Assembly: GCA_028752905.1 (NCBI GenBank)
Contig: JAQNBH010000007.1
Span: 45,178,910-45,242,909 of the forward strand
Source: Cladorhizidae sp. MBARI D1340-BT2
Lineage: Eukaryota; Porifera; Demospongiae; Poecilosclerida; Cladorhizidae
Length of the DNA stretch: 64,000 nt
Direction of reading: 5' to 3'
Below the pieces are notes generated by a model that searched no databases, was not told the DNA's origin, and worked only from the letters and a program-made list of their open reading frames with translations. The translations under genes were made by a program, and so were the position numbers. Shown here one piece after another: positions 1 through 11,735 of this stretch. Position 1 is the stretch's first letter; every line of letters starts with the position of its first letter.

Positions 1-1330
1 TCTCTGAATGCTTCAATTCATGCTATCCTCCAATTATATCCTATCCTCTTCCTTTCCAGACTTCCTAACCATCCTGTCCTCCTGACTCTCTCTGTACTGA
101 ATCTGGTCTGATTTCTCATTTACCTTCTTACAGCTTCTGGCCCTGATTTGACCTCCTCTAGAATGCTTAAATCTACATGCCTATCCATACTTGCTCCCCT
201 TACGTATATCTTTAACTTATCCTTGTCTCAAGGATGTCTTCCAGTCGATTGGAAAAACTCCTTCATTGTTCCCATCCCTAAATGTTTATCTAATCTTGAC
301 AGTCCCTCTAACTACTGGCCCATTTCCTTACTCCCTATAGTTAGTAAGCTGCTTGAAAAGCATGTTCACTCTCTCCTTTATAAATTCTGCATTGGATACA
401 ATATTATCTCTTCTTCTCAATTTGGTTTTCTTCCCATCGATCCCTTTCTTCAGCTCTTCTATTGGCCAATCATTCCTTTCACTCTCTTCTTCAAACTAAT
501 AGGTACTCATTTTCTAGATTTCAAAATGGCCTTTGTTTCTGTTCCTCACAAACTGTTTATTGATCTTCTTTCCTTCTAGCACTTCCCTCCTTACCTCACT
601 AACCGGCTTCACTCTTATCTTTCAGCGCATTCGCAACAAGTGATCGTCATAGGCACCATGTCCTCACCTGTCCCGGTATCTTCTGGTGTCCCTCAGGGAT
701 CTATAATAGGTCCTCTCCTCTTTATAAGTTATGTCAATGGTGTTTGTAACATGCTCTTGTCCGTCTCATCGAAGCTTATGCCTTCTTTTTCGTCCCTCAT
801 TTTCTCTCTTTCAGAAAGGCCTAAACTGTACCTCTGCCTGGCTTGCTTCCCAATCTCTCACTTAATCTAATGAATTCTTATTTCTTATAAACAATCTCTT
901 CTCACTAAGTCTCTGCCACTTCTGTGTATCTCTGGTTCTCCAATTCAGTTAGTGACTGAATTCAAGTACCTGGGAATCCTCTTTTCTTCATCTCTATCCT
1001 GGACCAATCACATTTTTACATATCTTCCAAGACCCATAAATTACTTGGTCTTCTAAACTGTCATTTCTACTGCTATTCAGACACTTCTACTTTTCTTCAT
1101 CTCTACACTTCTCTTATCCGTCCTCATCTGGAGTACTGTTCTTTCCTCTGGGGCCCTCAGTCATCCCATCTTCCATCTCATCTTGAGAGAATTACAATAC
1201 TTTGCCTGTAAATTATGTAGAAACAATGGTCCTCAGACTACACTTCTCACTAACTTCATCTTCCATCTCGATCCTCTCGCTGCCGTAATGCGCCAAACTT
1301 ATCTTTATCTTCAAACTTATTCACAATAAC
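1..1330 (+). mobile_element. Decayed non-LTR retrotransposon, reverse transcriptase remnant
   Basis: Translated pieces spread over several frames match the reverse transcriptase of CR1/L2/Jockey-like non-LTR elements in the correct order. ASGPD near 133 and LPVDWKNSFIVPIPK, NYWPISLLPIVSKLLEKH and FLDFKMAFVSVPHKL fall within 148-579. SGVPQGSIIGPLLF follows at about 676-720, then FKYLGILFSSSLSW near 960-1000 and LIRPHLEYCSFLWGPQ near 1110-1160. The catalytic YADD box reads AYAFF at 774-788, so both active-site aspartates are lost, and at least three frameshifts separate the blocks. The 5' end lies outside the window. No target-site duplication was found, so the 3' limit is uncertain. It is a dead relic. 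Assignment to a particular clade is my inference. Confidence 0.9.
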
Positions 1331-2335
1331 ATAGATTTTCCTTCTAGCCTCCCACCATGCCAACCTACTCCCTACCAACCTCTGATCCTTCCACCCCAGT
1401 AATCGTCTGCTAATCCCATACAGAACTCAGTCTGCTTAACCTCTCATTTCCCCCTCTCCCCCCAATTACATTAATTCACTCCGACAATTTAAGCACTATA
1501 TTCAACACCCCTTATCATCACTTAACTTTTAACTACGTAACTATCATCAACTAACTCCATGTATTTGTTCACTTACCTTTACTCTTCATATGAACAACCA
1601 CTTCATCAACAGATGGCTACATCCAGCACCTCTAGCAGCCCTCCCCCCCCCCCCCCCCCCCCCCACACACACACAAACACACAGTCATTATATAAACAGG
1701 AGATTACCACATCTTGTAGTCGGAGTTTACTCATTTAAATAACTGCCCAAGGGGTGGAGATATTGACTTCCAAATCCCCAAATGGGTGGGGTGGGGCATT
1801 AATTGATAAGAAGATTATCACCCTTTATTCCTATTTCTGTCATAACAATCTTTGCGCTAAGTCCTAATCATCCTCTGAGGTTTTCGTGGGCATCTTCTTG
1901 TGTGGAGGTGTGTGTTGCAATGCAATGTTGAATATCCTCTTCCCTCTGCAATGGTCAATATTTCAGAACGAGCCAAATGTACGAAGCATAATTGGCTCAC
2001 ATGGCCTCAAGTCTGTTCCCTGTCCAGGAAAGCCATTAATGCGCTGAAAGCTCCAACCTGACAAGACAGAAGAAAAGCAAATAAACAGTCGCTACCTAGC
2101 TTTAAAAAAACTTTTTTTGTTGCATGGACTACTTGGAATAAGCTCTACCATCCTTGTATTGCCAGCCACATTATTTGGGTGTGACAACGAGGACACACTG
2201 TCGCGGTCGGTAAAGGGTCTGATGATTTTTCCACTCAGATGGCAAATATATCGTTGGCCTATAGAGTATGTAGATATGATGACTGTTACCCAAGACTTGC
2301 TATCGTGAGAGCCAAGGCATTACACTAAGAATTAG
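1331..2335. other. Unique region with homopolymer and CA tract
   Basis: No convincing gene is visible upstream of the TMEM9-like start. It holds a run of 22 C (1643-1664) that passes straight into a CA microsatellite ending near 1682, and A+T-rich sequence. The first in-frame codon before the ATG at 2336 is a TAG stop. A 5' UTR or promoter of the next gene probably lies here, but I see no clear TATA box. Confidence 0.4.
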
Positions 2336-2443
2336 ATGGCCATTTCGGGTGGATGGTCCGTTAGGAATTGTCTTAAAGACGCTGTCGGGTGGGCCTTTAC
2401 TATATCTGTGTTGTCGGCGTTCACTGTACTGGTCGTTTTGAAG
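2336..2443 (+). CDS. TMEM9-family protein, candidate exon 1
   Basis: Thirty-six codons from an ATG that directly follows an in-frame TAG, ending AAG before a good donor (gtagga). The peptide starts MAISGGWSVRNCLKD and continues into a hydrophobic stretch (AFTISVLSAFTVLVVL) that can serve as a signal peptide, as expected at the N-terminus of TMEM9 proteins. It exits in phase 0, which matches exon 2. It is chosen because phase, position and hydrophobic character all fit; the sequence itself is not conserved enough to prove it. The following intron (2444-2881) contains a GT/GA microsatellite. Confidence 0.65.
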
Positions 2444-2501
2444 GTAGGATTGCAGGTTTTAATTTATGGGCATTCATAAATAGTTACGAGCTGGGCGTCT
2501 G

Positions 2502-2502
2502 G

Positions 2503-2537
<35 letters not shown>

Positions 2538-2603
2538 TGAGTGAGTGTGTGTGTGAGAGTGAGTGTGTGTGTGAGAGTGAGTGTGTGTGTGTGAGAGAGA
2601 AGA
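2502..2603. repeat. GT/GA compound microsatellite
   Basis: A (GT)n run passes into alternating GTGTGAGAGTGA blocks, inside intron 1 of the TMEM9-like gene. Confidence 0.95.
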
Positions 2604-2881
2604 GCCGCAAGACTGTTTCCTGAATTTTCCTTGCCACCAACTAGGTAAATTATGTAAGGTGAAGGTCTGCTGTGCAATAGATTAGACATCACTAGTGCAC
2701 CTTGTTCTGCTGGCTACTGCAGAACTTGGCAGTCAAATCCAAGGTGAACTTAAGGATGGCTGCTATTCCCCTGACCCACCTATCCCCAATAACTTGCTAT
2801 CACCCTCAGCATAGCCTAGCTCGAGTTACCAAGTGAGTAACCTCAAGCCACACCTCTGTTACAACTCGCACACACTTCCAG

Positions 2882-3039
2882 GCTAGTTCTCCCAACCGGT
2901 TTGCATCAACGGAGAAGAATGACTTGATCGACTTCTTCCTAGAGAGCAGATGCATCTGTGTCTGTCCACACAACCTGAACACTACCAGTCTCTATAACAG
3001 AACTGTCTTCATCATGGAGGTCAGCGACCCCAGCAAGTG
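2882..3039 (+). CDS. TMEM9-family protein, exon 2 (cysteine-rich lumenal domain)
   Basis: Acceptor cacttccag precedes 52 codons plus 2 nt, and the donor is gtgagg. Only one frame is open. The peptide contains ESRCICVCPHNLNTTSLYNR, matching the C-x-C-x-C-P block followed by N-glycosylation sequons (NTT, NRT) and a tyrosine that is diagnostic of TMEM9/TMEM9B, and ends DPSK plus a split codon. Family knowledge: TMEM9 is a small type I glycoprotein of late endosomes and lysosomes that binds v-ATPase accessory components and helps acidification. Joining to exon 3 makes the split codon TGC (Cys), restoring the conserved C-x-C pair. Confidence 0.85.
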
Positions 3040-3059
3040 GTGAGGGCTCCATCATAAGT

Positions 3060-3542
3060 CACACACACACACACACATACACACACATACACACACCACA
3101 CACGCATGTACATACACACATCACACACACTACACACATGTACACACACACACACACACGTGCACACACCACACACACATGTACATACACACACTACACA
3201 CATGTACACACGTACACACACCACACACATGTACATACACACACCACACACACACTACACACATGTACACACACATACACACACGTACACACAGCACACA
3301 CATGTACATACACACACCACACACACACTACACACATGTACACACACCACATGTACACACACCACACACACATGTACACACATGTACACATACACACATG
3401 TACACATACACACACGTACACACACCACACACATGCACACACATACACACACCACACACATGTACACACATGCACACACATACACACCACACCCATACAC
3501 ACACCACACACATGTATACACGCACACACACCACACACACAC
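3060..3542. repeat. CA-rich array with ATGTAC interruptions
   Basis: About 480 bp of ACACAC interspersed with ACATGTACACAC and ACCACACACA blocks, in intron 2 of the TMEM9-like gene. Both strands are open in several frames because of the composition only. A 57-bp pure GT run follows at about 3675-3730, directly upstream of the exon 3 acceptor. Confidence 0.95.
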
Positions 3543-3672
3543 ACTGGTCCCACTAGTAATGTATTAGTGTGTGTGTATGCACAGCTAGTGCCTGTGGCTG
3601 TGGCATGGACTGCCTGGAATACCTCATAGCATATACCTTGCTTGTTGTAAGCATTGTTTCTACTTGTATATC

Positions 3673-3731
<59 letters not shown>

Positions 3732-3740
3732 TATGTGCAG

Positions 3741-3831
3741 CACTTGTTTTGAGACGGTGCTAGATGCTGATGTCTTGCTCTGCCTTCAGTGTGAATGCTC
3801 ATTTCAGTCCAGAAATGCTTTTCTAATAGCA
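3741..3831 (+). CDS. TMEM9-family protein, exon 3 (CxC / CxxCEC block)
   Basis: Acceptor gtatgtgcag, donor gtaagt. One nucleotide completes the split Cys codon from exon 2, followed by 30 codons. The peptide reads TCFETVLDADVLLCLQCECS and then FQSRNAFLIA. The KC-T-C pair from the join and the CLQCEC motif align with the C-x-C and CL-x-CEC motifs of TMEM9 just before the transmembrane helix. It exits in phase 0, as exon 4 requires. The exon sits between a GT microsatellite and a 7.8-kb intron made almost wholly of minisatellites. Confidence 0.85.
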
Positions 3832-3924
3832 GTAAGTCTACACACACACGAACACACACACTTGTCGACATGACAATATACCAGTTGTTGTTGAGCAGGT
3901 GTCGATAATAGCACCTACTTGCTA

Positions 3925-6900
3925 TGCAACAATTCCATCATTCATCTCCTTGTTCAGCTAGTCCAACAATTCCATCATTCATCTCCTTGTTCACCAGCCC
4001 AACAATTCCATCATTCATCTCCCTGTTCAGCTAGTCCAACAATTCCATCATTCATCTCCCTGTTTACTAGCCCAACAATTCCATCATTCATCTCCTTGTT
4101 CACCAGCCCAACAATTCCATCATTCATCTCCCTGTTCACTAGTCCAACAATTCCATCATTCATCTCCCTGTTCACTAGTCCAACAATTCCATCATTCATC
4201 TCCCTGTTCACTAGTCCAACAATTCCATCATTCATCTTCCTATTCAGCTAGCCCAACAATTCCATCATTCATCTCCCTGTTCACTAGCCCAACAATTCCA
4301 TCATTCATCTCCCTGTTCACTAGCCCAACAATTCCATCATTCATCTCCCTGTTCACTAGTCCAACAATTCCATCATTCATCTCCCTGTTCACCAGCCCAA
4401 CAATTCCATCATTCATCTCCCTGTTCACTGGCCCAACAATTCCATCATTCATCTCCCTGTTCACTAGCCCAACAATTCCATCATTCATCTCCCTGTTCAC
4501 TAGTCCAACAATTCCATCATTCATCTCCCTGTTCACCAGCCCAACAATTCCATCATTCATCTCCCTGTTCAGCTAGTCCAACAATTCCATCATTCATCTC
4601 CCTGTTCACTAGTCCAACAATTCCATCATTCATTTCCCTGTTCACTAGCCCAACAATTGCATCATTCATCTCCCTGTTCACTAGTCCAACAATTCCATCA
4701 TTCATCTCCCTGTTCACTAGCCCAACAATTCCATCATTCATCTCCCTGTTCACTAGTCCAACAATTCCATCATTCATCTCCCTGTTCACTAGTCCAACAA
4801 TTCCATCATTCATCTCCTTGTTCACTAGTCCAACAATTCCATCATTCATCTCCCTGTTCACTAGCCCAACAATTCCATCATTCATCTCCCTGTTCACTAG
4901 TCCAACAATTCCATCATTCATCTCCCTGTTCACCAGCCCAACAATTCCATCATTCATCTCCCTGTTCAGCTAGTCCAACAATTCCATCATTCATCTCCCT
5001 GTTCACTAGCCCAACAATTCCATCATTCAGCTCCCTGTTCACTAGCCCAACAATTCCATCATTCATCTCCCTGTTCACTAGCCCAACAATTCCATCATTC
5101 ATCTCCCTGTTCACCAGCCCAACAATTCCATCATTCATCTCCCTGTTCACTAGCCCAACAATTCCATCATTCATCTCCCTGTTCACCAGCCCAACAATTC
5201 CATCATTCATCTCCCTGTTCACTAGCCCAACAATTCCATCATTCATCTCCCTGTTCACTAGCCCAACAATTCCATCATTCATCTCCCTGTTCACTAGTCC
5301 AACAATTCCATCATTCATCTCACTGTTCACTAGCCCAACAATTCCATCATTCATCTCCCTGTTCACTAGTCCAACAATTCCATCATTCATCTCCCTGTTC
5401 ACTAGCCCAACAATTCCATCATTCATCTCCCTGTTCACTAGCCCAACAATTCCATCATTCATCTCCCTGTTCACTAGTCCAACAATTCCATCATTCATCT
5501 CCCTGTTCACTAGTCCAACAATTCCATCATTCATCTCCCTGTTCACTAGCCCAACAATTCCATCATTCATCTCCCTGTTCACTAGCCCAACAATTCCATC
5601 ATTCATCTCCCTGTTCACTAGTCCAACAATTCCATCATTCATCTCCCTGTTCACTAGTCCAACAATTCCATCATTCGTCTCCCTGTTCACTAGCCCAACA
5701 ATTCCATCATTCATCTCCCTGTTCACTAGTCCAACAATTCCATCATTCATCTCCCTGTTCACTAGTCCAACAATTCCATCATTCATCTCCCTGTTCACTA
5801 GCCCAGCAATTCCATCATTCATCTCCCTGTTCACTAGTCCAACAATTCCATCATTCATCTCCCTGTTCACTAGCCCAACAATTCCATCATTCATCTCCCT
5901 GTTCACTAGTCCAACAATTCCATCATTCATCTCCCTGTTCACTAGTCCAACGATTCCATCATTCATCTCCTTGTTCACCAGCCCAACAATTCCATTATTC
6001 ATCTCCCTGTTCACTAGCCCAACAATTCCATCATTCAACTCCCTGTTCACTAGCCCAACAATTCCATCATTCATCTCCCTGTTCACTAGCCCAACAATTC
6101 CATCATTCATCTCCTTGTTCACTAGCCCAACAATTCCATCATTCATCTCCCTGTTCACTAGCCCAACAATTCCATCATTCATCTCCCTGTTCATTAGCCC
6201 AACAATTCCATCATTCATCTCCCTGTTCACTAGTCCAACAATTCCATCATTCATCTCCCTGTTCACTAGTCCAACAATTCCATCATTCATCTCCCTGTTC
6301 ACTAGCCCAACAATTCCATCATTCATCTCCCTGTTCACTAGCCCAACAATTCCATCATTCATCTCCCTGTTCACTAGCCCAACAATTCCATCATTCATCT
6401 CCCTGTTCACTAGCCCAACAATTCCATCATTCATCTCCCTGTTCACTAGCCCAACAATTTCATCATTCATCTCCTTGTTCACTAGTCCAACAATTCCATC
6501 ATTCATCTCCCTGTTCACTAGTCCAACAATTCCATCATTCATCTCCCTGTTCACTAGTCCAACAATTCCATCATTCATCTCTCTGTTCACTAGCCCAACA
6601 ATTCCATCATTCATCTCCCTGTTCACTAGTCCAACAATTCCATCATTCATCTCCCTGTTCACTAGCCCAACAATTCCATCATTCATCTCCCTGTTCACTA
6701 GTCCAACAATTCCATCATTCATCTCCCTGTTCACTAGCCCAACAATTCCATCATTCATCTCCCTGTTCACTAGTCCAACAATTCCATCATTCATCTCCCT
6801 GTTCACTAGTCCAACAATTCCATCATTCATCTCCCTGTTCACTAGTCCAACAATTCCATCATTCATCTCCCTGTTCACTAGCCCAACAATTCCATCATTC

Positions 6901-9150
6901 ATCTCCCTGTTCACTAGTCCAACAATTCCATCATTCATCTCCCTGTTCACTAGTCCAACAATTCCATCATTCATCTTCCTGTTCACTAGCCCAACAATTC
7001 CATCATTCATCTCCCTGTTCACTAGTCCAACAATTCCATCATTCATCTCCCTGTTCACTAGTCCAACAATTCCATCATTCATCTCCCTGTTCACTAGCCC
7101 AACAATTCCATCATTCATCTCCCTGTTCACTAGCCCAACAATTCCATCATTCATCTCCCTGTTCACTAGTCCAACAATTCCATCATTCATCTCCTTGTTC
7201 ACTAGTCCAACAATTCCATCATTCATCTACCTGTTCACTAGTCCAACAATTCCATCATTCATCTCCCTGTTCACTAGCCCAACAATTCCATCATTCATCT
7301 CCCTGTTCACTAGTCCAACAATTCCATCATTCATCTCCCTGTTCACTAGCCCAACAATTCCATCATTCATCTCCCTGTTCACTAGTCCAACAATTCCATC
7401 TTTCATCTCCCTGTTCACTAGTCCAACAATTCCATCATTCATCTCCCTGTTCAGCTAGTCCAACAATTCCATCATTCATCTCCCTGTTCACTAGCCCAAC
7501 AATTCCATCATTCATCTCCCTGTTCACTAGTCCAACAATTCCATCATTCATCTCCCTGTTCACTAGCCCAACAATTCCATCATTCATCTCCCTGTTCACT
7601 AGTCCAACAATTCCATCATTCATCTCCCTGTTCACTAGCCAACAATTCCATCATTCATCTACCTGTTCACTAGTCCAACAATTCCATCATTCATCTCCCT
7701 GTTCACCAGCCCAACAATTCCATCATTCATCTCCCTGTTCACTAGCCAACAATTCCATCATTCATCTACCTGTTCACTAGTCCAACAATTCCATCATTCA
7801 TCTCCCTGTTCACTAGTCCAACAATTCCATCATTCATCTCCCTGTTCACTAGCCCAACAATTCCATCATTCATCTCCCTGTTCACCAGCCCAACAATTCC
7901 ATCATTCATCTCCCTGTTCACTAGCCCAACAATTCCATCATTCAACTCCCTGTTCACTAGCCCAACAATTCCATCATTCATCTCCCTGTTCACTAGCCCA
8001 ACAATTCCATCATTCATCTCCTTGTTCACTAGCCCAACAATTCCATCATTCATCTCCCTGTTCACTAGCCCAACAATTCCATCATTCATCTCCCTGTTCA
8101 CTAGCCCAACAATTCCATCATTCATCTCCCTGTTCACTAGTCCAACAATTCCATCATTCATCTCCCTGTTCACTAGCCAACAATTCCATCATTCATCTCC
8201 CTGTTCACTAGTCCAACAATTCCATCATTCATCTCCCTGTTCACTAGCCCAACAATTCCATCATTCAGCTCCCTGTTCACTAGTCCAACAATTCCATCAT
8301 TCATCTCCCTGTTCACTAGCCCAACAATTCCATCATTCATCTCCCTGTTCACTAGTCCAACAATTCCATCATTCATCTCCCTGTTCACTAGTCCAACAAT
8401 TCCATCATTCATCTCCCTGTTCACTAGTCCAACAATTCCATCATTCATCTCCCTGTTGACTAGCCCAACAATTCCATCATTCATCTCCATGTTCACTAGT
8501 CCAACAATTCCATCATTCATCTCCTTGTTCACTAGCCAACAATTCCATCATTCATCTCCCTGTTCACTAGTCCAACAATTCCATCATTCATCTCCCTGTT
8601 CACTAGTCCAACAATTCCATCATTCATCTCCCTGTTCACTAGCCCAACAATTCCATCATTCATCTCCCTGTTCAGCTAGTCCAACAATTCCATCATTCAT
8701 CTCCCTGTTCACTAGCCCAACAATTCCATCATTCATCTCCCTGTTCACCAGCCCAACAATTCCATCATTCATCTCCCTGTTCACTAGTCCAACAATTCCA
8801 TCATTCATCTCCCTGTTCACTAGCCCAACAATTCCATCATTCATCTCCCTGTTCACTAGTCCAACAATTCCATCATTCATCTCCCTGTTCACTAGCCCAA
8901 CAATTCCATCATTCATCTCCCTGTTCACTAGCCCAACAATTCCATCATTCATCTCCCTGTTCACCAGCCCAACAATTCCATCATTCATCTCCCTGTTCAC
9001 TAGCCAACAATTCCATCATTCATCTCCCTGTTCACTAGTCCAACAATTCCATCATTCATCTCCCTGTTCACTAGTCCAACAATTCCATCATTCATCTCCC
9101 TGTTCACTAGCCAAACAATTCCATCATTCATCTCCCTGTTCAGTTAGCCA
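3925..9150. repeat. 36-bp minisatellite, about 145 copies
   Basis: The unit contains AACAATTCCATCATTCATC followed by TCCCTGTTCACTAG(T/C)CC. Copies are nearly identical; the commonest differences are T/C after CTAG, CCAG for CTAG, and +1/-1 changes (CAGCTAG insertions, GCCAAC deletions). Because 36 is a multiple of three, long frames appear on both strands (for example 933 codons at 4657-7458 and 758 codons antisense). The single-base indels break every frame, so this is not a protein gene. It lies inside intron 3 of the TMEM9-like gene. Confidence 0.97.
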
Positions 9151-9392
9151 CACCTCCCTCTTCAGCTAGCCCCACCTCCCTGTTCAGTTAGCCACACCTC
9201 CCTCTTCAGCTAGCCACACCTCCCTGTTCTGCTAGCCACACCTCCCTGTTCAACTAGCCACACCTCCCTGTTCATCTAGCCACACCTCCCTGTTCAGTTA
9301 GCCACACCTCCCTGTTCAGCTAGCCACACCTCCCTGTCCAGTTAGCCACACCTCCATGTTCAGCTAGCCACACCTCCCTGTTCAGCTAACCC
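9151..9392. repeat. 22-bp minisatellite, about 11 copies
   Basis: The unit is CACACCTCCCTGTTCAGC plus TAGC. It abuts the 36-bp array and shares the CTCCCTGTTCAGCTAG core with it, so the two arrays appear to be derived from each other. Confidence 0.95.
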
Positions 9393-9499
9393 GATAGTTG
9401 CACTCAGCGATATGTCCTATCTACAGTAGTTAGTTACCACTTAGCATAGCGACTAGCTTTTAGAGTGTAATGAAAAATGAAATCATTTCATAATGAAAA

Positions 9500-11226
9500 C
9501 TCACACACTGCACCAACACCACACTGGGTGGAGGCAGGTTGAGTTGACACTAGCTCTATGGGGACACACACTGGACCAACACCACACTGGGTGGAGGCAG
9601 GTTGAAGTAAGTTGACACTAGCTCTATGGGGACACACACTGGACCAACACCACACTGGGTGGAGGCAGGTTGAAGTAGGTTGACACTAGATCTATGGGGA
9701 CACACACTGGACCAACATCACACTGGGTGGAGGCAGGTTGAAGTAAGTTTACACTAGCTCTATGGGGACACACACTGGACCAACACCACACTGGGTGGAG
9801 GCAGGTTGAAGTAGGTTGACACTAGCTCCATGGGGACACACACTGGACTAACACCACACTGGGTGGAGGCAGGTTGAAGTAAGTTGACACTAGCTCTATG
9901 GGGATACACACTGGACCAACACCACACTGGGTGGAGGCAGGTTGAAGTAGGTTGACAATAGCTCTATGGGGACACATACTGGACCAACATCACACTGGTG
10001 GAGGCAGGTTGAAGTAGGTTGACACTAGCTCTATGGGGACACACACTGGACCAACACCACACTGGGTGGAGGCAGGTTAAAGTAGGTTAACACTAGCCTA
10101 TGGGGACACACACTGGACCAACACCACACTGGGTGGAGGCAGGTTGAAGTAGGTTGACACTAGCTCCATGGGGACACACACTGGACCAACACCACACTGG
10201 GTGGAGGCAGGTTGAAGTAGGTTGACACTAGCTCTATGGGGACACACACTGGACCAACACCACACTGGGTGGAGGCAGGTTAAAGTAGGTTGACACTAGC
10301 TCTATGGGGACACACACTGGACCAACATCACACTGGGTGGAGGCAGGTTGAAGTAGGTTGACAATAGCTCTATGGGGACACACACTGGACCAACATCACA
10401 CTTGGTGGAGGCAGGTTGAAGTAGGTTGACACTAGCTCTATGGGGACACACACTGGACCAACACCACACTGGGTGGAGGCAGGTTGAAGTAGGTTGACAC
10501 GAGCTCTATGGGGACACACACTGGACCAACACCACACTGGATGGAGGCAGGTTGAAGTAGGTTGACACTAGATCTATGGGGACACACACTGGACCAACAC
10601 CACACTGGGTGGAGGCAGGTTGAAGTAGGTTGACAATAGCTCTATGGGGGCACACACTGGACCAACACCACACTGGGTGGATGCAGGTTGAAGTAGGTTG
10701 ACAATAGCTCTATGGGGGCACACACTGGACCAACACCACACTGGGTGGAGGCAGGTTGAAATAGGTTGACACTAGCTCTATGAGGGCACACACTGGACCA
10801 ACACCACACTGGGTGGAGGCAGGTTGAAGTAGGTTGACACGAGCTCTATGGGGACACACACTCGACCAACATCACACTGGGTGGAGGCAGGTTGAAGTAG
10901 GTTGACACTAGCTCTATGGGGACACACACTGGACCAACACCACACTGGGTGGAGGCAGGTTGAAGTAAGTTGACACTAGCTCTATGGGGACACACACTGG
11001 ACCAACACCACACTGGGTGGAGGCAGGTTGAAGTAGGTTGACACTAGATCTATGGGGACACACACTGGACCAACACCACACTGGGTGGAGGCAGGTTGAA
11101 GTAGGTTGACACGAGCTCTATGGGGACACACACTGGACCAACACCACACTGGGTGGAGGCAGGTTGAAGTAGGTTGACACGAGCTCTATGGCGACACACA
11201 CTGGACCAACACCACACTAGGTAGAA
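9500..11226. repeat. 68-bp minisatellite, about 25 copies
   Basis: The unit contains ACACACACTGGACCAACAC, CCACACTGGGTGGAGGCAGG and TTGACACTAGCTCTATGG. The first copy is 8 bp short (it lacks AAGTAGGT or similar). Still within intron 3 of the TMEM9-like gene. From 11227 to 11590 I see only unique sequence without a gene. Confidence 0.97.
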
Positions 11227-11600
11227 TGGTATGGATATCATTAAAGCCCTCGGGTTCTGTAACTATGTGAAGGGGCACGTGTTATTTAGACAGTGGCTGG
11301 TCGGAGTAGAGCTGATTGGTCAGTTACACTTCCTTATTTGACATGGCACCGCACAACACTTTACCTACAAAACAAACTGAGCAATTGATTGGTCGGCCAT
11401 AGTTTTACTTGCAGAGGACTACCCTCCATTTCTATGACAACAATTAACACAAGTTAGAAGCCTCTACCAACGGGTTCCTTGTCCTCAGGTCCTCGTGACT
11501 CGGACTGCCTATTCCAAATATCTTAGATAGCTGTGTTACACTGAGTAACATGACATAGTGTTAGTTGATCTTGTCTTGTGTGTGTGTATGTGTCTGACAG

Positions 11601-11735
11601 TCCATCGTCTATGGGATGTTGACCTTGTCGCTATGCTGCCTGCCGCCATGTGCCTTGGTCGTGTGCATTCAGCCCTGGGTCAAGGTTCAGCTGTTACGCA
11701 CCTATGCCGGCCCAAGCCTGCACGGCACAGCTCAG
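11601..11735 (+). CDS. TMEM9-family protein, exon 4 (transmembrane segment)
   Basis: Acceptor gtgtctgacag, donor CAG/gtaggt, 45 codons, phase 0 at both ends. The peptide begins SIVYGMLTLSLCCLPPCALV, a hydrophobic helix directly after the CEC block as in TMEM9 (where IIxIYLSxxGxLLLY follows the same block), then CIQPWVKVQLLRTYAGPSLH ending GTAQ, matching the short cytosolic start after the helix. With exons 1-3 this gives 164 residues; vertebrate TMEM9 proteins are about 180-200. The conserved C-terminal basic tail is not found with certainty. The donor itself is the first member of the 33-bp array that follows. Confidence 0.8.

Noticed and set aside
2722..2838. Exon-like segment between TMEM9-like exons 1 and 2 (after ctggctactgcag, before gtgagt)
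   Set aside because: Splice signals are present but its exit phase puts a stop in exon 2; exon 1 joins exon 2 directly in phase 0.
3587..3649. Extra TMEM9-like exon (ACGCGMDCLEYLIAYTLLV) before gtaagc
   Set aside because: It would need an acceptor inside CTAG and its exit phase does not fit exon 3, whereas exon 2 joins exon 3 directly in phase and restores the conserved cysteines.
3060..3870. Cysteine/valine- or histidine/threonine-rich open frames
   Set aside because: Pure consequence of (CA)n/(GT)n composition.
4657..7458. A 933-residue protein of SPTIPSFISLFT repeats, and its antisense 758-residue MNDGIVGLVNRE protein
   Set aside because: Both strands are open because the 36-bp unit is a multiple of three and lacks stops in those frames; single-base indels break the frame repeatedly, which a coding repeat would avoid.
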